A DNA stretch of 64,000 nucleotides from JALHSW01 sp963720675 (lineage in GTDB: Bacteria > Actinomycetota > Acidimicrobiia > IMCC26256 > PALSA-555), in assembly GCA_963720675.1 (NCBI GenBank), contig CAVRGH010000010.1, positions 1,054,001-1,118,000 of the forward strand, written 5' to 3'. The translations under genes and the position numbers were made by a program. Below are positions 17,593 through 26,283 of the stretch, piece by piece; the stretch's first letter is position 1; the number at the start of each line of letters is the position of its first letter. The notes under the pieces were generated by a model. That model searched no databases. It had not been told where the DNA came from and saw nothing but the letters and a program-made list of their open reading frames with translations.

Positions 17593-18855
17593 GTGCCTCA
17601 TTTCGGGAAGCCCAGCCCCGGCAGCTGGACCGAGCACTACCCCGACCTCGGGACGGGCCCGGTGTCGTACGAGGACTCCATCTCCCCCGAGCACTACGAG
17701 CTCGAGCGGGCCGCCATCTTCCGGCGGACGTGGCTCAACGTCGGACGGGTCGAGCAGCTCCCCAAGGTGGGCAGCTACTTCACCAAGGAGCTCGATGCGG
17801 CCGGGACGTCGGTCGTCATCGTGCGCTCGGCCGACGGAATCAACGCCTTCCACAACATCTGCCGGCACCGCGGCAACAAGCTCGTCTGGATGGACTACCC
17901 GCAGGAGGAGACGAGCGGCACCTGCCGCAACTTCACCTGCAAGTACCACGGGTGGCGGTACGGCCTCGAGGGCGACCTCAACTTCGTGCAGCAGGAGGAG
18001 GAGTTCTTCGACCTCGACAAGGCCGACTACGGCCTCAAGCATGTCGCGGTCGACACCTGGGAAGGGTTCATCTGGGTCAACCTCGACCCGGAGCACGCAC
18101 CGCCGCTCCGCGACTACCTCGGCAAGCTCGGTGCGGGCCTCGAGGGCTACCCGTTCGGCGCGATGACCGAGGTCTACAAGTACCGCGCGGAGGTCGGGAG
18201 CAACTGGAAGCTCTTCATCGACGCGTTCGCGGAGTTCTACCACGCACCGGTCCTCCACCAGAAGCAGGCGGTCGGCGAAGAGAGCCGCAAGCTCGCGGAG
18301 GTCGGCTTCGAAGCGCTCGCATACGAGATCGACGGCCCGCACAGCATGGTGTCGTCGTGGGGCGGCATGGCTCCGCCCAAGGATCTCGACATGGTGAAGC
18401 CGATCGAGCAGGTGCTCCGCAGCGGGCTCTTCGGTCCGTGGGACCGTCCCGACGTCGGGACCGACGAGCTGCCCCCGGCCATCAATCCTGCACGGCACCC
18501 CAAGTGGGGCGTCGACTCGTTCGTGTTCTTCCCGAACTTCATGCTGCTCGTCTGGGCGCCCAACTGGTACCTCACGTACCACTACTGGCCGACCAGCTAC
18601 AACACGCACATCTTCGAGGGGACCCTGTACTTCGTCCCCCCGCGCACGGCGCGCGAGCGACTGGCCCAGGAACTGGCCGTCGTGACGTTCAAGGAGTACA
18701 CGCTCCAGGACGGCAACACGCTCGAGGCAACGCAGTCGATGCTCGAGTCACGTGCGGTGCAGGAGTTCCCACTGAACGACCAGGAGATCCTGCTGCGCCA
18801 TCTCCACCAGACCGCGCGCGGCTACGTGACCGAGTACCAGAAGGAGCACGCGTGA
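17593..18855 (+). CDS. Rieske non-haem iron oxygenase, alpha subunit
   Basis: 420-residue ring-hydroxylating oxygenase alpha subunit. The N-terminal Rieske domain shows C-R-H-R-G-N and later C-K-Y-H-G-W, the two Cys-His pairs for 2Fe-2S. The catalytic domain has the bridging Asp and Fe-binding His pair in F-I-D-A-F-A-E-F-Y-H-A-P-V-L-H. It would oxygenate an aromatic, terpenoid or steroid-like substrate. It is preceded by GAAAGGAC and a GTG start. No beta subunit follows; instead a 113-residue protein overlaps its stop. Electrons could come from the KshB-like reductase at 23072-24091 (inference). Confidence 0.9.
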   Translation: MPHFGKPSPGSWTEHYPDLGTGPVSYEDSISPEHYELERAAIFRRTWLNVGRVEQLPKVGSYFTKELDAAGTSVVIVRSADGINAFHNICRHRGNKLVWMDYPQEETSGTCRNFTCKYHGWRYGLEGDLNFVQQEEEFFDLDKADYGLKHVAVDTWEGFIWVNLDPEHAPPLRDYLGKLGAGLEGYPFGAMTEVYKYRAEVGSNWKLFIDAFAEFYHAPVLHQKQAVGEESRKLAEVGFEALAYEIDGPHSMVSSWGGMAPPKDLDMVKPIEQVLRSGLFGPWDRPDVGTDELPPAINPARHPKWGVDSFVFFPNFMLLVWAPNWYLTYHYWPTSYNTHIFEGTLYFVPPRTARERLAQELAVVTFKEYTLQDGNTLEATQSMLESRAVQEFPLNDQEILLRHLHQTARGYVTEYQKEHA

Positions 18856-19196
18856 TGACCAGCGCAACGACGCCGCGCCTGCCGGCCGAGTTCAGCGACC
18901 TCGAGCCCTTCGCCGACTGGGTCCTCGTGGGCGAGCGTCCCCGCTACCAGAAGCGCCTCGCGAGCTCGATGGACGAGCTGCAGGCCTTCTACGACGCGGC
19001 GTTCCCCCGCCTCGAGCCGGCGTGCGCGTACCTCGACGCCAAGCCGATGGACGACCTCGCCGACGAGGACAAGAATCTCCTGTGGCTGTTCTGCTCGCTG
19101 GTCAACGTCTCGTTCCCCGTCGAGGTGTGGCGCCAGCCGCGAGTACCGGACAGTGGCGCGGCAGACATCTACGCTGTCGTCGAACCGGCCGTCTGA
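18855..19196 (+). CDS. Small protein coupled to the Rieske oxygenase
   Basis: 113-residue acidic protein whose ATG overlaps the Rieske stop (TGATG). I recognise no family. It reads as soluble and helical (E-F-S-D-L-E-P-F-A-D-W, then A-F-Y-D-A-A-F-P-R-L-E) with D-E-D-K-N-L-L-W-L-F in the middle. There are no Cys pairs, so it is not a ferredoxin, and it is too short for a dioxygenase beta subunit. Tight coupling suggests an accessory or stabilising subunit of the oxygenase, or a factor for the P450 that starts 24 bp later. Function unknown. Confidence 0.65.
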   Translation: MTSATTPRLPAEFSDLEPFADWVLVGERPRYQKRLASSMDELQAFYDAAFPRLEPACAYLDAKPMDDLADEDKNLLWLFCSLVNVSFPVEVWRQPRVPDSGAADIYAVVEPAV

Positions 19197-19220
19197 CCCA
19201 CCACAGGACCAGCGCGCACC

Positions 19221-20426
19221 ATGACCACCACCGAGCCGGACCTCACCTACGACCCGTACGACTTCGAGATCGACTCGGATCCGTACCCGGTCTTCCAGCG
19301 GCTCCGTGACGAGCAGCCGTGCTACTACAACGAGCAGTACGACTTCTTCGCGCTGAGCCGCTTCGACGACGTCCAGCGAGCGTCGGTCGACTGGAAGACG
19401 TACAGCTCGGCGAAAGGCACGGTGCTCGAGATCATCCGGAGCGGGATGGAGACGCCACCCGGCATCTTCATCATGGAGGACCCCCCGGCCCACGATCTCC
19501 ATCGCGGTCTGCTCTCGCGGGTGTTCACTCCCCGGCGGATCGGCGCGATCGAACCGAAGGTCCGTGAGTTCTGCGCGCGCACCCTCGACCCGCTGGTCGG
19601 CAGTGGCGGTTTCGACTTCATCGAACACCTCGGCGCCGAGATGCCGATGCGGACGATCGGGATGCTCCTCGGGATCCCCGAGCAGGACCAGGAGGCCATC
19701 CGCGACGGCATCGACGCCGGGCTCCGTCTCACCGAAGGCGAGATGCCCGACGTCGAGGAGCAGTTCGGCAGCGGCGCGGCCACCGGGAGCGAGTTCGAGG
19801 AGTACATCGAGTGGCGGGCCGAGCATCCGTCCGACGACCTGATGACCGAGCTGCTCCAGGCCGAGTACGAGGACGAGGACGGCGAGAGGCGCCACCTCTC
19901 CCGCGCCGAGGTGCTCGGCTACGTCAACCTGCTCGCCGCAGCGGGCAACGAGACCACGACGCGTCTCATCGGCTGGACCGGCAAGGTCCTCGCCGACCAT
20001 CCCGACCAGCGTCGGGAGCTGGTCGAGGACCGTGGCCTCGTGGCCAACGCGATCGAAGAGGTGCTCCGGTTCGAGTCCCCTTCACCGGTGCAGGCGCGGT
20101 ACGTCACCACCGAGGTCGAGCACCACGGGCGGATCGTGCCCGAGGGCAGCGTGATGCTGCTGCTGACAGGCTCGGGGAACCGCGACGAGCGAAAGTTCAC
20201 GAACGGTGAACACTTCGACATCCACCGCACGATCGACCATCACCTGGCCTTCGGGTACGGCATCCACTTCTGCATGGGCGCAGCGCTCGCGCGCCTCGAA
20301 GGACGGATCGCGCTCGACGAGGTGCTGCAGCGGTTCCCCACGTGGGAGGTCGACTGGGAGCACGCGGTGCAGGCCCGGACGTCGACGGTCCGAGGCTGGG
20401 AGCGCCTCCCCGTCGTCACGCCCTGA
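19221..20426 (+). CDS. Cytochrome P450
   Basis: Complete 401-residue P450. I-helix A-A-A-G-N-E-T-T-T, K-helix E-E-V-L-R-F, haem loop F-G-Y-G-I-H-F-C-M-G with the ligand Cys at about residue 351. It is the third gene of the Rieske operon, so two oxygenases of different chemistry are co-expressed. The N-terminus D-P-Y-D-F-E-I-D-S-D-P-Y-P is typical of soluble actinobacterial P450s. Substrate unknown; a hydrophobic acyl-CoA or terpenoid fits the neighbourhood. The frame is intact. Confidence 0.9.
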   Translation: MTTTEPDLTYDPYDFEIDSDPYPVFQRLRDEQPCYYNEQYDFFALSRFDDVQRASVDWKTYSSAKGTVLEIIRSGMETPPGIFIMEDPPAHDLHRGLLSRVFTPRRIGAIEPKVREFCARTLDPLVGSGGFDFIEHLGAEMPMRTIGMLLGIPEQDQEAIRDGIDAGLRLTEGEMPDVEEQFGSGAATGSEFEEYIEWRAEHPSDDLMTELLQAEYEDEDGERRHLSRAEVLGYVNLLAAAGNETTTRLIGWTGKVLADHPDQRRELVEDRGLVANAIEEVLRFESPSPVQARYVTTEVEHHGRIVPEGSVMLLLTGSGNRDERKFTNGEHFDIHRTIDHHLAFGYGIHFCMGAALARLEGRIALDEVLQRFPTWEVDWEHAVQARTSTVRGWERLPVVTP

Positions 20427-20445
20427 GGCCGACCGGGAAGCGGTC

Positions 20446-21058
20446 CTACGCGTCGGGCAGCGCGGGTGCCACGAGCGTCTCCAGCTCGGGATCGACCTGG
20501 AGCCCGAAGCTGCGGAACGCCATCGCCAGACACGTGTAGGTGCCGACGACGAACACCACCTCGACGAGCTGCCGTTCATCCAGGTGCTCGGTCAGGCGAT
20601 GCCAGGTCTCGTCGTCGATCCGGTAGCCGGCGAGCAGCTGATCGGTCGCGGCGAGGAGATCGGCCTCGAGCGGCGACCAGATGCCGGCATCGGCTCCGTG
20701 TTCGATCGCCGCGATCTCCTCTGGCGTCACTGCGAACCGCTCGGCGAACCGTACGTGCTGCAGCCATTCGTAGGTCGATCGGGTCTGCCACGCGACGCGC
20801 AGCACCATGAGCTCGCGCAGCCTCGGTTCGAGCGTCGGGGTGCTCAACAGCACGTTGTTGAAGGCCAGGAAGGGACCGGCGAGCGCGGGGTGGTGCAAGA
20901 GGGTGCCGATCACGTTCGGCACCCGCATCGCATCTGGCCCCGTCGCGAGCACGCGGTCGGCGCGTCCCTCGCCGAAGCCGGTGCGGACCGCCGCAACCTC
21001 TTCGTCGCCCCACTCGTTCCCTCGGGACCGGTGCGAGCCGAGGCGTCTCCGAGGTCAC
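20446..21058 (-). CDS. Carboxymuconolactone decarboxylase (AhpD-like) family protein (one frameshift)
   Basis: About 203 residues of the all-helical CMD/AhpD fold. The start P-R-L-A-P-V-P-R-E is typical; the family segment R-L-R-E-L-M-V-L-R-V-A-W is followed by S-T-Y-E-W-L-Q-H in place of the usual C-x-x-C-x-x-H, so it lacks the redox cysteines and is probably a decarboxylase-type or non-redox member. One extra base near 21018 separates the GTG start (21058) from the body. The GTG overlaps the upstream SDR stop (GTGA), giving a two-gene operon. Confidence 0.75.
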
Positions 21059-21798
21059 AGGTACCAACCGCCGTTCACGTTGATCTGCTGGCCGGTGATG
21101 TAGCCCGCCTCGTCCGAGCAGAGGAACGCGCATGCCGCGGCGATGTCGTCGGGGGTCCCGGCGCGCAGCATCGGGCTCCGCGCGATGACCGCGTCGATCG
21201 GCGGCAGGTCACCCTTGGCCTCGGCCCGACGCGCCATCGGTGTGTCGATGAAGCCCGGCGGGACGGTGTTGACGGTGATCCCGTTGGGTGCGTACTCCTT
21301 CGCGAGCGCCTTGGTGAGACCGATCACCCCACCCTTCGAGGCGACGTAGTGGGCCATGCGGGCGGCGCCGGACTGCGCGCTCGACGACGAGATCGTGACG
21401 ATGCGCCCCCAGCTCGCCGCGAGCATGTCGGGGATCGCGGCCTGGAGGCAGTGGAACGTCCCGGTGAGGTTGACGGCCAGGACGCGGTTCCACGACTCGA
21501 TCGCTATCTCGGTGAACGGCATGAACTCGTCGATGCCGGCGCTCGTCACCATGATCTCCACGGGTCCGAGCTCGCGGCGCACCGCGGCCAGCGCCTCGTC
21601 GACCGCGGCGCGATCGGCGACGTCGACGGTGGCCGCGAACGCCTGCATGCCGGCTCCGCGCAGGTCGGCAGCACCCTGCTCGGCGGCCTCGCCGTCGCGA
21701 TCGAGGAGGGCGACCCGGTTGCCCCGGTCAGCGAGATGGCGACCGATCGCGAGCCCCATGCCCGACGCCGCTCCGGTGACGACTGCGACGCGGCTCAT
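21055..21798 (-). CDS. Short-chain dehydrogenase/reductase
   Basis: 247-residue classical SDR, intact. Cofactor motif T-G-A-A-S-G-M-G, catalytic Ser in T-I-S-S-S-S-A-Q, Y-V-A-S-K, and the C-terminal G-Q-Q-I-N-V-N-G-G. An Asp after beta-2 (L-L-D-R-D) favours NAD. It resembles FabG-like 3-hydroxyacyl or alcohol dehydrogenases. The closest paralogue in the window is at 47809-48555, sharing the S-S-S-S-A-Q-S-G-A stretch. ATG at 21798 chosen because it begins M-S-R-V-A-V-V-T-G. It is the first gene of the SDR-CMD operon, divergent from the CoA-transferase. Confidence 0.85.
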   Translation of the reverse strand: MSRVAVVTGAASGMGLAIGRHLADRGNRVALLDRDGEAAEQGAADLRGAGMQAFAATVDVADRAAVDEALAAVRRELGPVEIMVTSAGIDEFMPFTEIAIESWNRVLAVNLTGTFHCLQAAIPDMLAASWGRIVTISSSSAQSGAARMAHYVASKGGVIGLTKALAKEYAPNGITVNTVPPGFIDTPMARRAEAKGDLPPIDAVIARSPMLRAGTPDDIAAACAFLCSDEAGYITGQQINVNGGWYL

Positions 21799-21917
21799 CG
21801 CTCCCCCCGTTCCTCGCCGAGATCCGTTCGCCGGTCGCGCGACCGGGCTGGTGGTCGGAGAGTATGGACGCACAGCGATTACCGTTGCAAGGCTGCTCTC
21901 GAATGAGGAGAACGTCG

Positions 21918-23084
21918 TTGCCGTCCGAAACCCCCGCTCCGGCGGGACCCCTCTCGGGCATCCGGGTGCTCGAGGTCGGGCACATCCTCGCCGGGCCCTA
22001 CGGGGGGATGCTGCTCGCCGACCTCGGGGCCGACGTGATCAAGATCGAGCCGATGGGAGGTGACCTCTCGCGCCAGGTCGGGGCGCAGCTCGTCGACGAG
22101 CACAACGTGTACTTCGCGAGCCTGAACCGCAACAAGCGCAGCGTCCACGTCGACCTGAGGACCTCCGAAGGTCAGGCGGAGCTGGCCGCGCTCGCGGCGA
22201 CGGCACACGCACTGCTCGTCAACCTGCGGCCGTCGGCGATCCGGCGCCTCGGCCTCGACTACGAGTCGTTGCGACACCACAACCCCGCGATCGTGTGCGT
22301 CGCCCTCACCGGCTACGGGCTCGAAGGTCCCGCAGCCGAGTGGCCGGCATTCGACTACGTGATCCAGGCGATGACCGGTGTGGCCGACATGACGGGCGAG
22401 CCCGACGGACCGCCCTCCCTGGCCGGGTACTCCGCGGTCGACAACTCGTCGGGGATCATGGCCGCGCTCGGCCTCGTGGCGAAGGTGCTCGAGGGGAAGG
22501 GTGGCCAGGTCGACGTCTCGTTGTTCGACGTCATGCTCTCGCAGCTCAACTACAAGGCGGCGGCCTACCTCAACGGCGGGGGGGCTCCGTCACGACTCCC
22601 GTTCGGCGCGCATGCGTTCTACGTGCCCGCGCAGCTCTTCGCGACCGCCTCCGGGCACATCGCGCTCTTCGTGACCCACGACGAGTTCTGGCGGCGGTTG
22701 TGCGCCGAGATCGCCCGGCCCGAGTGGGCCGACGATCCTCGGTTCGCGACGATGCAAGCTCGTTCCGAGCATCGCACCGAGCTGACCGATGCGCTCCAAG
22801 CGCGGCTCATGGACGCGCCTGCAACCGAGTGGGTCGAGCGACTCCGACCCCTCGGGATCGCGATCGGTGCGGTGATCGGTCTCGGTGACGCGCTCGATGG
22901 GGACGTCGTCGGCGAGCGCGACATCGTGGTCAGCGTCGACACCGATGCCGGACCGCTCCGCATGATCGGGAGCCCGATCCGGTTCGATGACGCTCGCGCC
23001 GAGTACCGCGTCCCGCCGCGGCTCCACGAGCACACCGGCGAGCTCGTCGCACCATCGACGCGCGACGCGGATCAGGCGTCGTAG
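21918..23084 (+). CDS. Class III CoA-transferase (CaiB/BaiF family)
   Basis: 388-residue CoA-transferase that would move CoA between an acyl-CoA and a free acid. The N-terminus has G-I-R-V-L-E-V-G-H-I-L-A-G-P and L-G-A-D-V-I-K-I-E; N-R-N-K-R-S-V and D-L-R-T follow. The expected catalytic Asp lies in the F-D-Y-V-I-Q-A-M-T-G segment. The TTG at 21918 is favoured because GAGGAG sits about 7 nt upstream; an ATG at 21903 is the alternative. The 3' end overlaps the convergent reductase gene by 13 bp. The frame is intact. It could also act as an alpha-methylacyl-CoA racemase, a member of the same fold family. Confidence 0.85.
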   Translation: MPSETPAPAGPLSGIRVLEVGHILAGPYGGMLLADLGADVIKIEPMGGDLSRQVGAQLVDEHNVYFASLNRNKRSVHVDLRTSEGQAELAALAATAHALLVNLRPSAIRRLGLDYESLRHHNPAIVCVALTGYGLEGPAAEWPAFDYVIQAMTGVADMTGEPDGPPSLAGYSAVDNSSGIMAALGLVAKVLEGKGGQVDVSLFDVMLSQLNYKAAAYLNGGGAPSRLPFGAHAFYVPAQLFATASGHIALFVTHDEFWRRLCAEIARPEWADDPRFATMQARSEHRTELTDALQARLMDAPATEWVERLRPLGIAIGAVIGLGDALDGDVVGERDIVVSVDTDAGPLRMIGSPIRFDDARAEYRVPPRLHEHTGELVAPSTRDADQAS

Positions 23085-24091
23085 TCGACCACGACCTCCG
23101 GGCTGGTGGGGATCGACTGGCACGTCAGCACCCACCCGCCCGCGACCTCGTCCGCCGAGAGGGCGTTGTTCACCCGCATCGCGGCGGAGCCGGCTTCGAG
23201 GTGCGCCATGCAGGTCGCGCAGCTCCCCGCCTCGCAGGAGTACGGCGGGCTCAGACCACCGCGTCGGGCCGCCTCGAGCAGCGTGTCCCCCGCCTGGTAG
23301 TCGAGCCGGTGCTCGCCTCCCCCGAGCCGGATCACGAGTGACTCGGCCGCGTCGACGTCGTCGACCAGCTCGACGACATCGCCGGGTACGACGAACCGCT
23401 CGATGAACAGCTGCGCCGGCGCGATCTGGAGCAGGGCCAGACCGGCCTCGACGATCTCCATGTACGGACCCGGGCCACAGATGTAGAAGTCCGCATCAAC
23501 CTGCTCGCGGACGAGTGCCGCGCACGCCGCGGCGTCGAGGAAACCTTGCTCCGCGTCCAAATGGTGGTGCACCGAGAACCGGCCGTCGGACGCGGCGACG
23601 AGCTCGTCGAGCTCACTCGCGAAGATGACTGCGTCGGCACTGCGGTTCGCGTAGACGAGCGCGATCTGGCGCTGCGTGGTCGCAAGCGCGCTCTTGATGA
23701 TCGAGAGCACCGGGGTGATACCGCTCCCCCCGGCGAAGGCGACGATCGGGACATCCGTCTCGCGCAGCACGAAGAGCCCCGCCGGCCGCATGACGTCGAC
23801 GGAGTCGCCCGGCCCCAGCGTGTCGATCATCCAGTTCGACATGAGTCCGTCCGGGACCCGCTTGACCGTCGTGGTGAAACGGTCGTCCGTGTCGGGCGAG
23901 CTCGACATCGAGTAGCAGCGGACGACGGACTCACCGTCGATCGTGGCCCGGAACGTGCAGAACTGCCCGGCGACGTAGGTGAACGCCTCCGCGAGCTCCG
24001 ACGGGATCTCGAGGACGAACGAGCGGGTGTCACCGGTCTCGTCGACCACGTCGACGATCCGCAACGGGTGGTATTCGTGGTCGAGCAGCAT
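23072..24091 (-). CDS. Ferredoxin reductase with C-terminal 2Fe-2S domain (KshB/PaaE-like)
   Basis: 339-residue electron-transfer protein. The FAD domain has R-C-Y-S-M-S-S, the NAD-binding half G-G-S-G-I-T-P-V and the C-terminal plant-type 2Fe-2S domain C-E-A-G-S-C-A-T-C-M plus a later Cys (L-T-C-Q). This layout matches the reductase components of 3-ketosteroid 9-alpha-hydroxylase (KshB) and phenylacetyl-CoA epoxidase (PaaE). It could serve the Rieske oxygenases at 17593 and 37774, which lack local reductases. ATG at 24091. It diverges from the FadD3-like ligase gene. The frame is intact. Confidence 0.85.
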   Translation of the reverse strand: MLLDHEYHPLRIVDVVDETGDTRSFVLEIPSELAEAFTYVAGQFCTFRATIDGESVVRCYSMSSSPDTDDRFTTTVKRVPDGLMSNWMIDTLGPGDSVDVMRPAGLFVLRETDVPIVAFAGGSGITPVLSIIKSALATTQRQIALVYANRSADAVIFASELDELVAASDGRFSVHHHLDAEQGFLDAAACAALVREQVDADFYICGPGPYMEIVEAGLALLQIAPAQLFIERFVVPGDVVELVDDVDAAESLVIRLGGGEHRLDYQAGDTLLEAARRGGLSPPYSCEAGSCATCMAHLEAGSAAMRVNNALSADEVAGGWVLTCQSIPTSPEVVVDYDA

Positions 24092-24236
24092 GGTGGTCCC
24101 CCGGCTCGACGGCGGGTTCAGCGGTGCGCCCTCGATGCTACGCCCCGGATGATAAGCCCATATCCGAATTGTGCAAGCCACCTTTCCCTTCCTGCTAGTG
24201 TCGTTCTCACTTCGCGCACAGGACGGGGGACGGCCA
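24092..24236. promoter_or_regulatory. Divergent promoter of reductase and FadD3-like operon
   Basis: This 145-bp AT-richer gap contains CGGAT and ATCCG arms (24147-24151 and 24161-24165 region) around GATAAGCCCAT, and TAGTGT further downstream. It may hold a diverged operator but does not clearly match class I. GGGGGA precedes the TTG start at 24237. Confidence 0.35.
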
Positions 24237-25817
24237 TTGCGCAGCGAGGTCACGTGGCCCACGGTGCCCGCCATGGTCCGGGACGCGGCGCAGCGGTTCG
24301 GCGACGCCGACGCGGTCGTCGACCACGCCCGACGGGTGGGGTTCGCGGAGCTCTCGAGCCTGATCGACCGCGCGGCCGGAGCGCTCGTCGCGTCCGGCAT
24401 CGAGCGTGGCGACCGGATCGCGGTCTGGGCGCCGAACTCCCTCGAGTGGATCGTGGCCGCGCTCGGTGTCACGACGGCCGGAGGCGTGCTCGTGCCGGTG
24501 AACACGCGCTTCCGAGGTGCAGAGGCCGCGTTCGTCCTCGCCCGCAGCCGCGCTCGCGCCCTCTTCACGGTGCGCGGCTTCCTCGACACCGACTATCCGG
24601 CCCTGCTCGCGGAGTCCGCCGTGCCGCTTCCCGACCTCGAGCAGACGATCCTCCTGTCGGGCGATGCTGATGCCACGTCCGTCTCCTGGGACGACTTCCT
24701 CGTGCGCGGGCACGCGACCTCCGGCGGTGAGCTGGACGAACGCCTCGCATCGATCGGCCCGGACGACCCGAGTGACGTCGTCTTCACCTCCGGGACGACG
24801 GGGAGCCCGAAGGGTGTCGTGATGTCGCACGGCCAAACCCTGCGCGCGTACCTCGCCTGGTGCGACTGGGCGGACCTGCGTACCGGCGATCGGTACCTGA
24901 TCGCGAACCCGTTCTTCCACATCTTCGGGTACAAGGCCGGCTGCCTCGCCGCGCTCATGCGCGGGGCAACGATCTTCCCGGTCGCCGTCTTCGATCCCGC
25001 GGCGGTCCTCGACCTCGTCGAGCGCGAGCGGATCTCGGTGCTCCCGGGTCCGCCGACCATCTACCAGACCCTCCTCGACCACCCGGATCGAGCTCGTCGC
25101 GACATCACGAGCCTCCGGCTTGCCGTCACCGGCGCGGCCGACATCCCGGTCGAGCTGATCCGGCGGGTGCGTGAAGAGCTGCCGTTCGAGCGGATCCTCA
25201 CCGGCTACGGCCTCACCGAAGCCGGCACGGTCACCGGCAGCAAGCCCGACGACGACTTCGAGCACATCGCCACCACCGTCGGCGTGCCGTGGGACGGGTT
25301 CGAGGTTCGAACCGTCGGCGAAGCCGGCGCCGACACGCCGACCGGCGAGCCCGGCGAGGTCGTCGTGCGCGGCGAGACCGTGATGCGTGGTTACCTCGAC
25401 GATCCCGAAGCGACCGCCGCCGCGATCGACCACGACGGATGGCTCCACACCGGCGACCTCGGCACGTTCGACGCCGACGGCTACCTCCGGATCGTCGGCC
25501 GGATCAAGGACATGTTCATCGTCGGGGGCTTCAACGCCTACCCCGCCGAGATCGAGAACCTCATGCTGCGGCACCCGCGCATCACGCAGGTCGCAGTGAT
25601 CGGCGTGCCCGACGCACGTCTCGGCGAGGTGGGCATGGCCTTCGTCGTCCTCGACTCGGGACCGCCGGTCGAACCGTCCGAGATCATCGAGTGGTCCCGT
25701 CAGGAGATGGCGAACTACAAGGTCCCTCGTGCCGTCGAGGTGCTCGACGAGCTCCCCGTGAACGCGACCGGGAAGGTCGTCAAGGACGAGCTCCGAGCGC
25801 GCGCGGTGCCGTCGTGA
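24237..25817 (+). CDS. FadD3-like acyl-CoA synthetase
   Basis: 526-residue adenylate-forming ligase. Motifs: F-T-S-G-T-T-G-S-P-K-G (P-loop), G-Y-G-L-T-E-A (A5), W-L-H-T-G-D-L-G (A7), G-G-F-N-A-Y-P-A-E-I (hinge region) and N-A-T-G-K-V-V-K (catalytic Lys). The N-P-F-F-H-I-F-G-Y-K-A-G and G-P-P-T-I-Y-Q-x-L-L-D-H-P stretches closely match what I recall of mycobacterial FadD3, the ligase for the steroid C/D-ring propanoate. TTG at 24237 is preferred because of GGGGGA 6-7 nt upstream. It is the first gene of the igr-like module. The FadD3 match suggests a cyclic-alkanoate propanoate substrate, but this is inference. Confidence 0.85.
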   Translation: MRSEVTWPTVPAMVRDAAQRFGDADAVVDHARRVGFAELSSLIDRAAGALVASGIERGDRIAVWAPNSLEWIVAALGVTTAGGVLVPVNTRFRGAEAAFVLARSRARALFTVRGFLDTDYPALLAESAVPLPDLEQTILLSGDADATSVSWDDFLVRGHATSGGELDERLASIGPDDPSDVVFTSGTTGSPKGVVMSHGQTLRAYLAWCDWADLRTGDRYLIANPFFHIFGYKAGCLAALMRGATIFPVAVFDPAAVLDLVERERISVLPGPPTIYQTLLDHPDRARRDITSLRLAVTGAADIPVELIRRVREELPFERILTGYGLTEAGTVTGSKPDDDFEHIATTVGVPWDGFEVRTVGEAGADTPTGEPGEVVVRGETVMRGYLDDPEATAAAIDHDGWLHTGDLGTFDADGYLRIVGRIKDMFIVGGFNAYPAEIENLMLRHPRITQVAVIGVPDARLGEVGMAFVVLDSGPPVEPSEIIEWSRQEMANYKVPRAVEVLDELPVNATGKVVKDELRARAVPS

Positions 25818-25845
25818 ACGAGGAACTCGAGGAATGGAGCACCTG

Positions 25846-26265
25846 ATGGCACAAGTCCCCGTCGCGGAGGGCATCTTCACCTGGCCGTCCGACAACCCGC
25901 AGCTGATCGGCAGTCGCTGCACGCAGTGTCAGATCGTCACGTTCCCCACCCAGGGGTCGTGCCCGCGCTGCGCGTCGACCTCCATGGAAGAGCACCTGCT
26001 CGCCCGAAGCGGGCGGCTCTGGGCCTGGACCACGCAGGACTTCCCGCCCCCGGCGCCTCCGTACGCGGGGCCGACCGGCGACGCCTTCGTCCCCTTCGGG
26101 GTCGGGTACGTCGAGATCGGTGATGTGAAAGTGGAGACCCGCCTCACCGAGGCCGACCCAAACGCACTGCGGCTGGGGATGGAGATGGAGCTCGTCCTGG
26201 TGCCGTTCCGTGACGGCGCGGACGGCGATGAGATCGTGACGTTCGCGTTCCGCCCCGTCGCCTGA
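25846..26265 (+). CDS. DUF35/OB-fold zinc-ribbon protein
   Basis: 139-residue protein with an N-terminal rubredoxin-like zinc ribbon (C-T-Q-C and C-P-R-C) and a C-terminal OB-fold domain. In steroid side-chain degradation, DUF35 domains (ChsH2 C-terminus) bind the Ltp2 aldolase or thiolase-like partner. Here it lies 18 bp upstream of an Ltp-type thiolase, so a complex with it is likely. The ATG at 25846 has GGAG 7 nt before it; an in-frame ATG at 25834 is possible. Confidence 0.85.
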   Translation: MAQVPVAEGIFTWPSDNPQLIGSRCTQCQIVTFPTQGSCPRCASTSMEEHLLARSGRLWAWTTQDFPPPAPPYAGPTGDAFVPFGVGYVEIGDVKVETRLTEADPNALRLGMEMELVLVPFRDGADGDEIVTFAFRPVA

Positions 26266-26283
26266 GCAGAGAGAGGACAGCGC

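Noticed and set aside
21859..21866. Class I operator half-site (GAGAGTAT) before the CoA-transferase
   Set aside because: Only one half matches; the other half is absent, so it was not listed as a site.
24207..25922. 571-codon minus-strand frame opposite the FadD3-like ligase
   Set aside because: No recognisable domain, and it covers the ligase's conserved motifs on the other strand.
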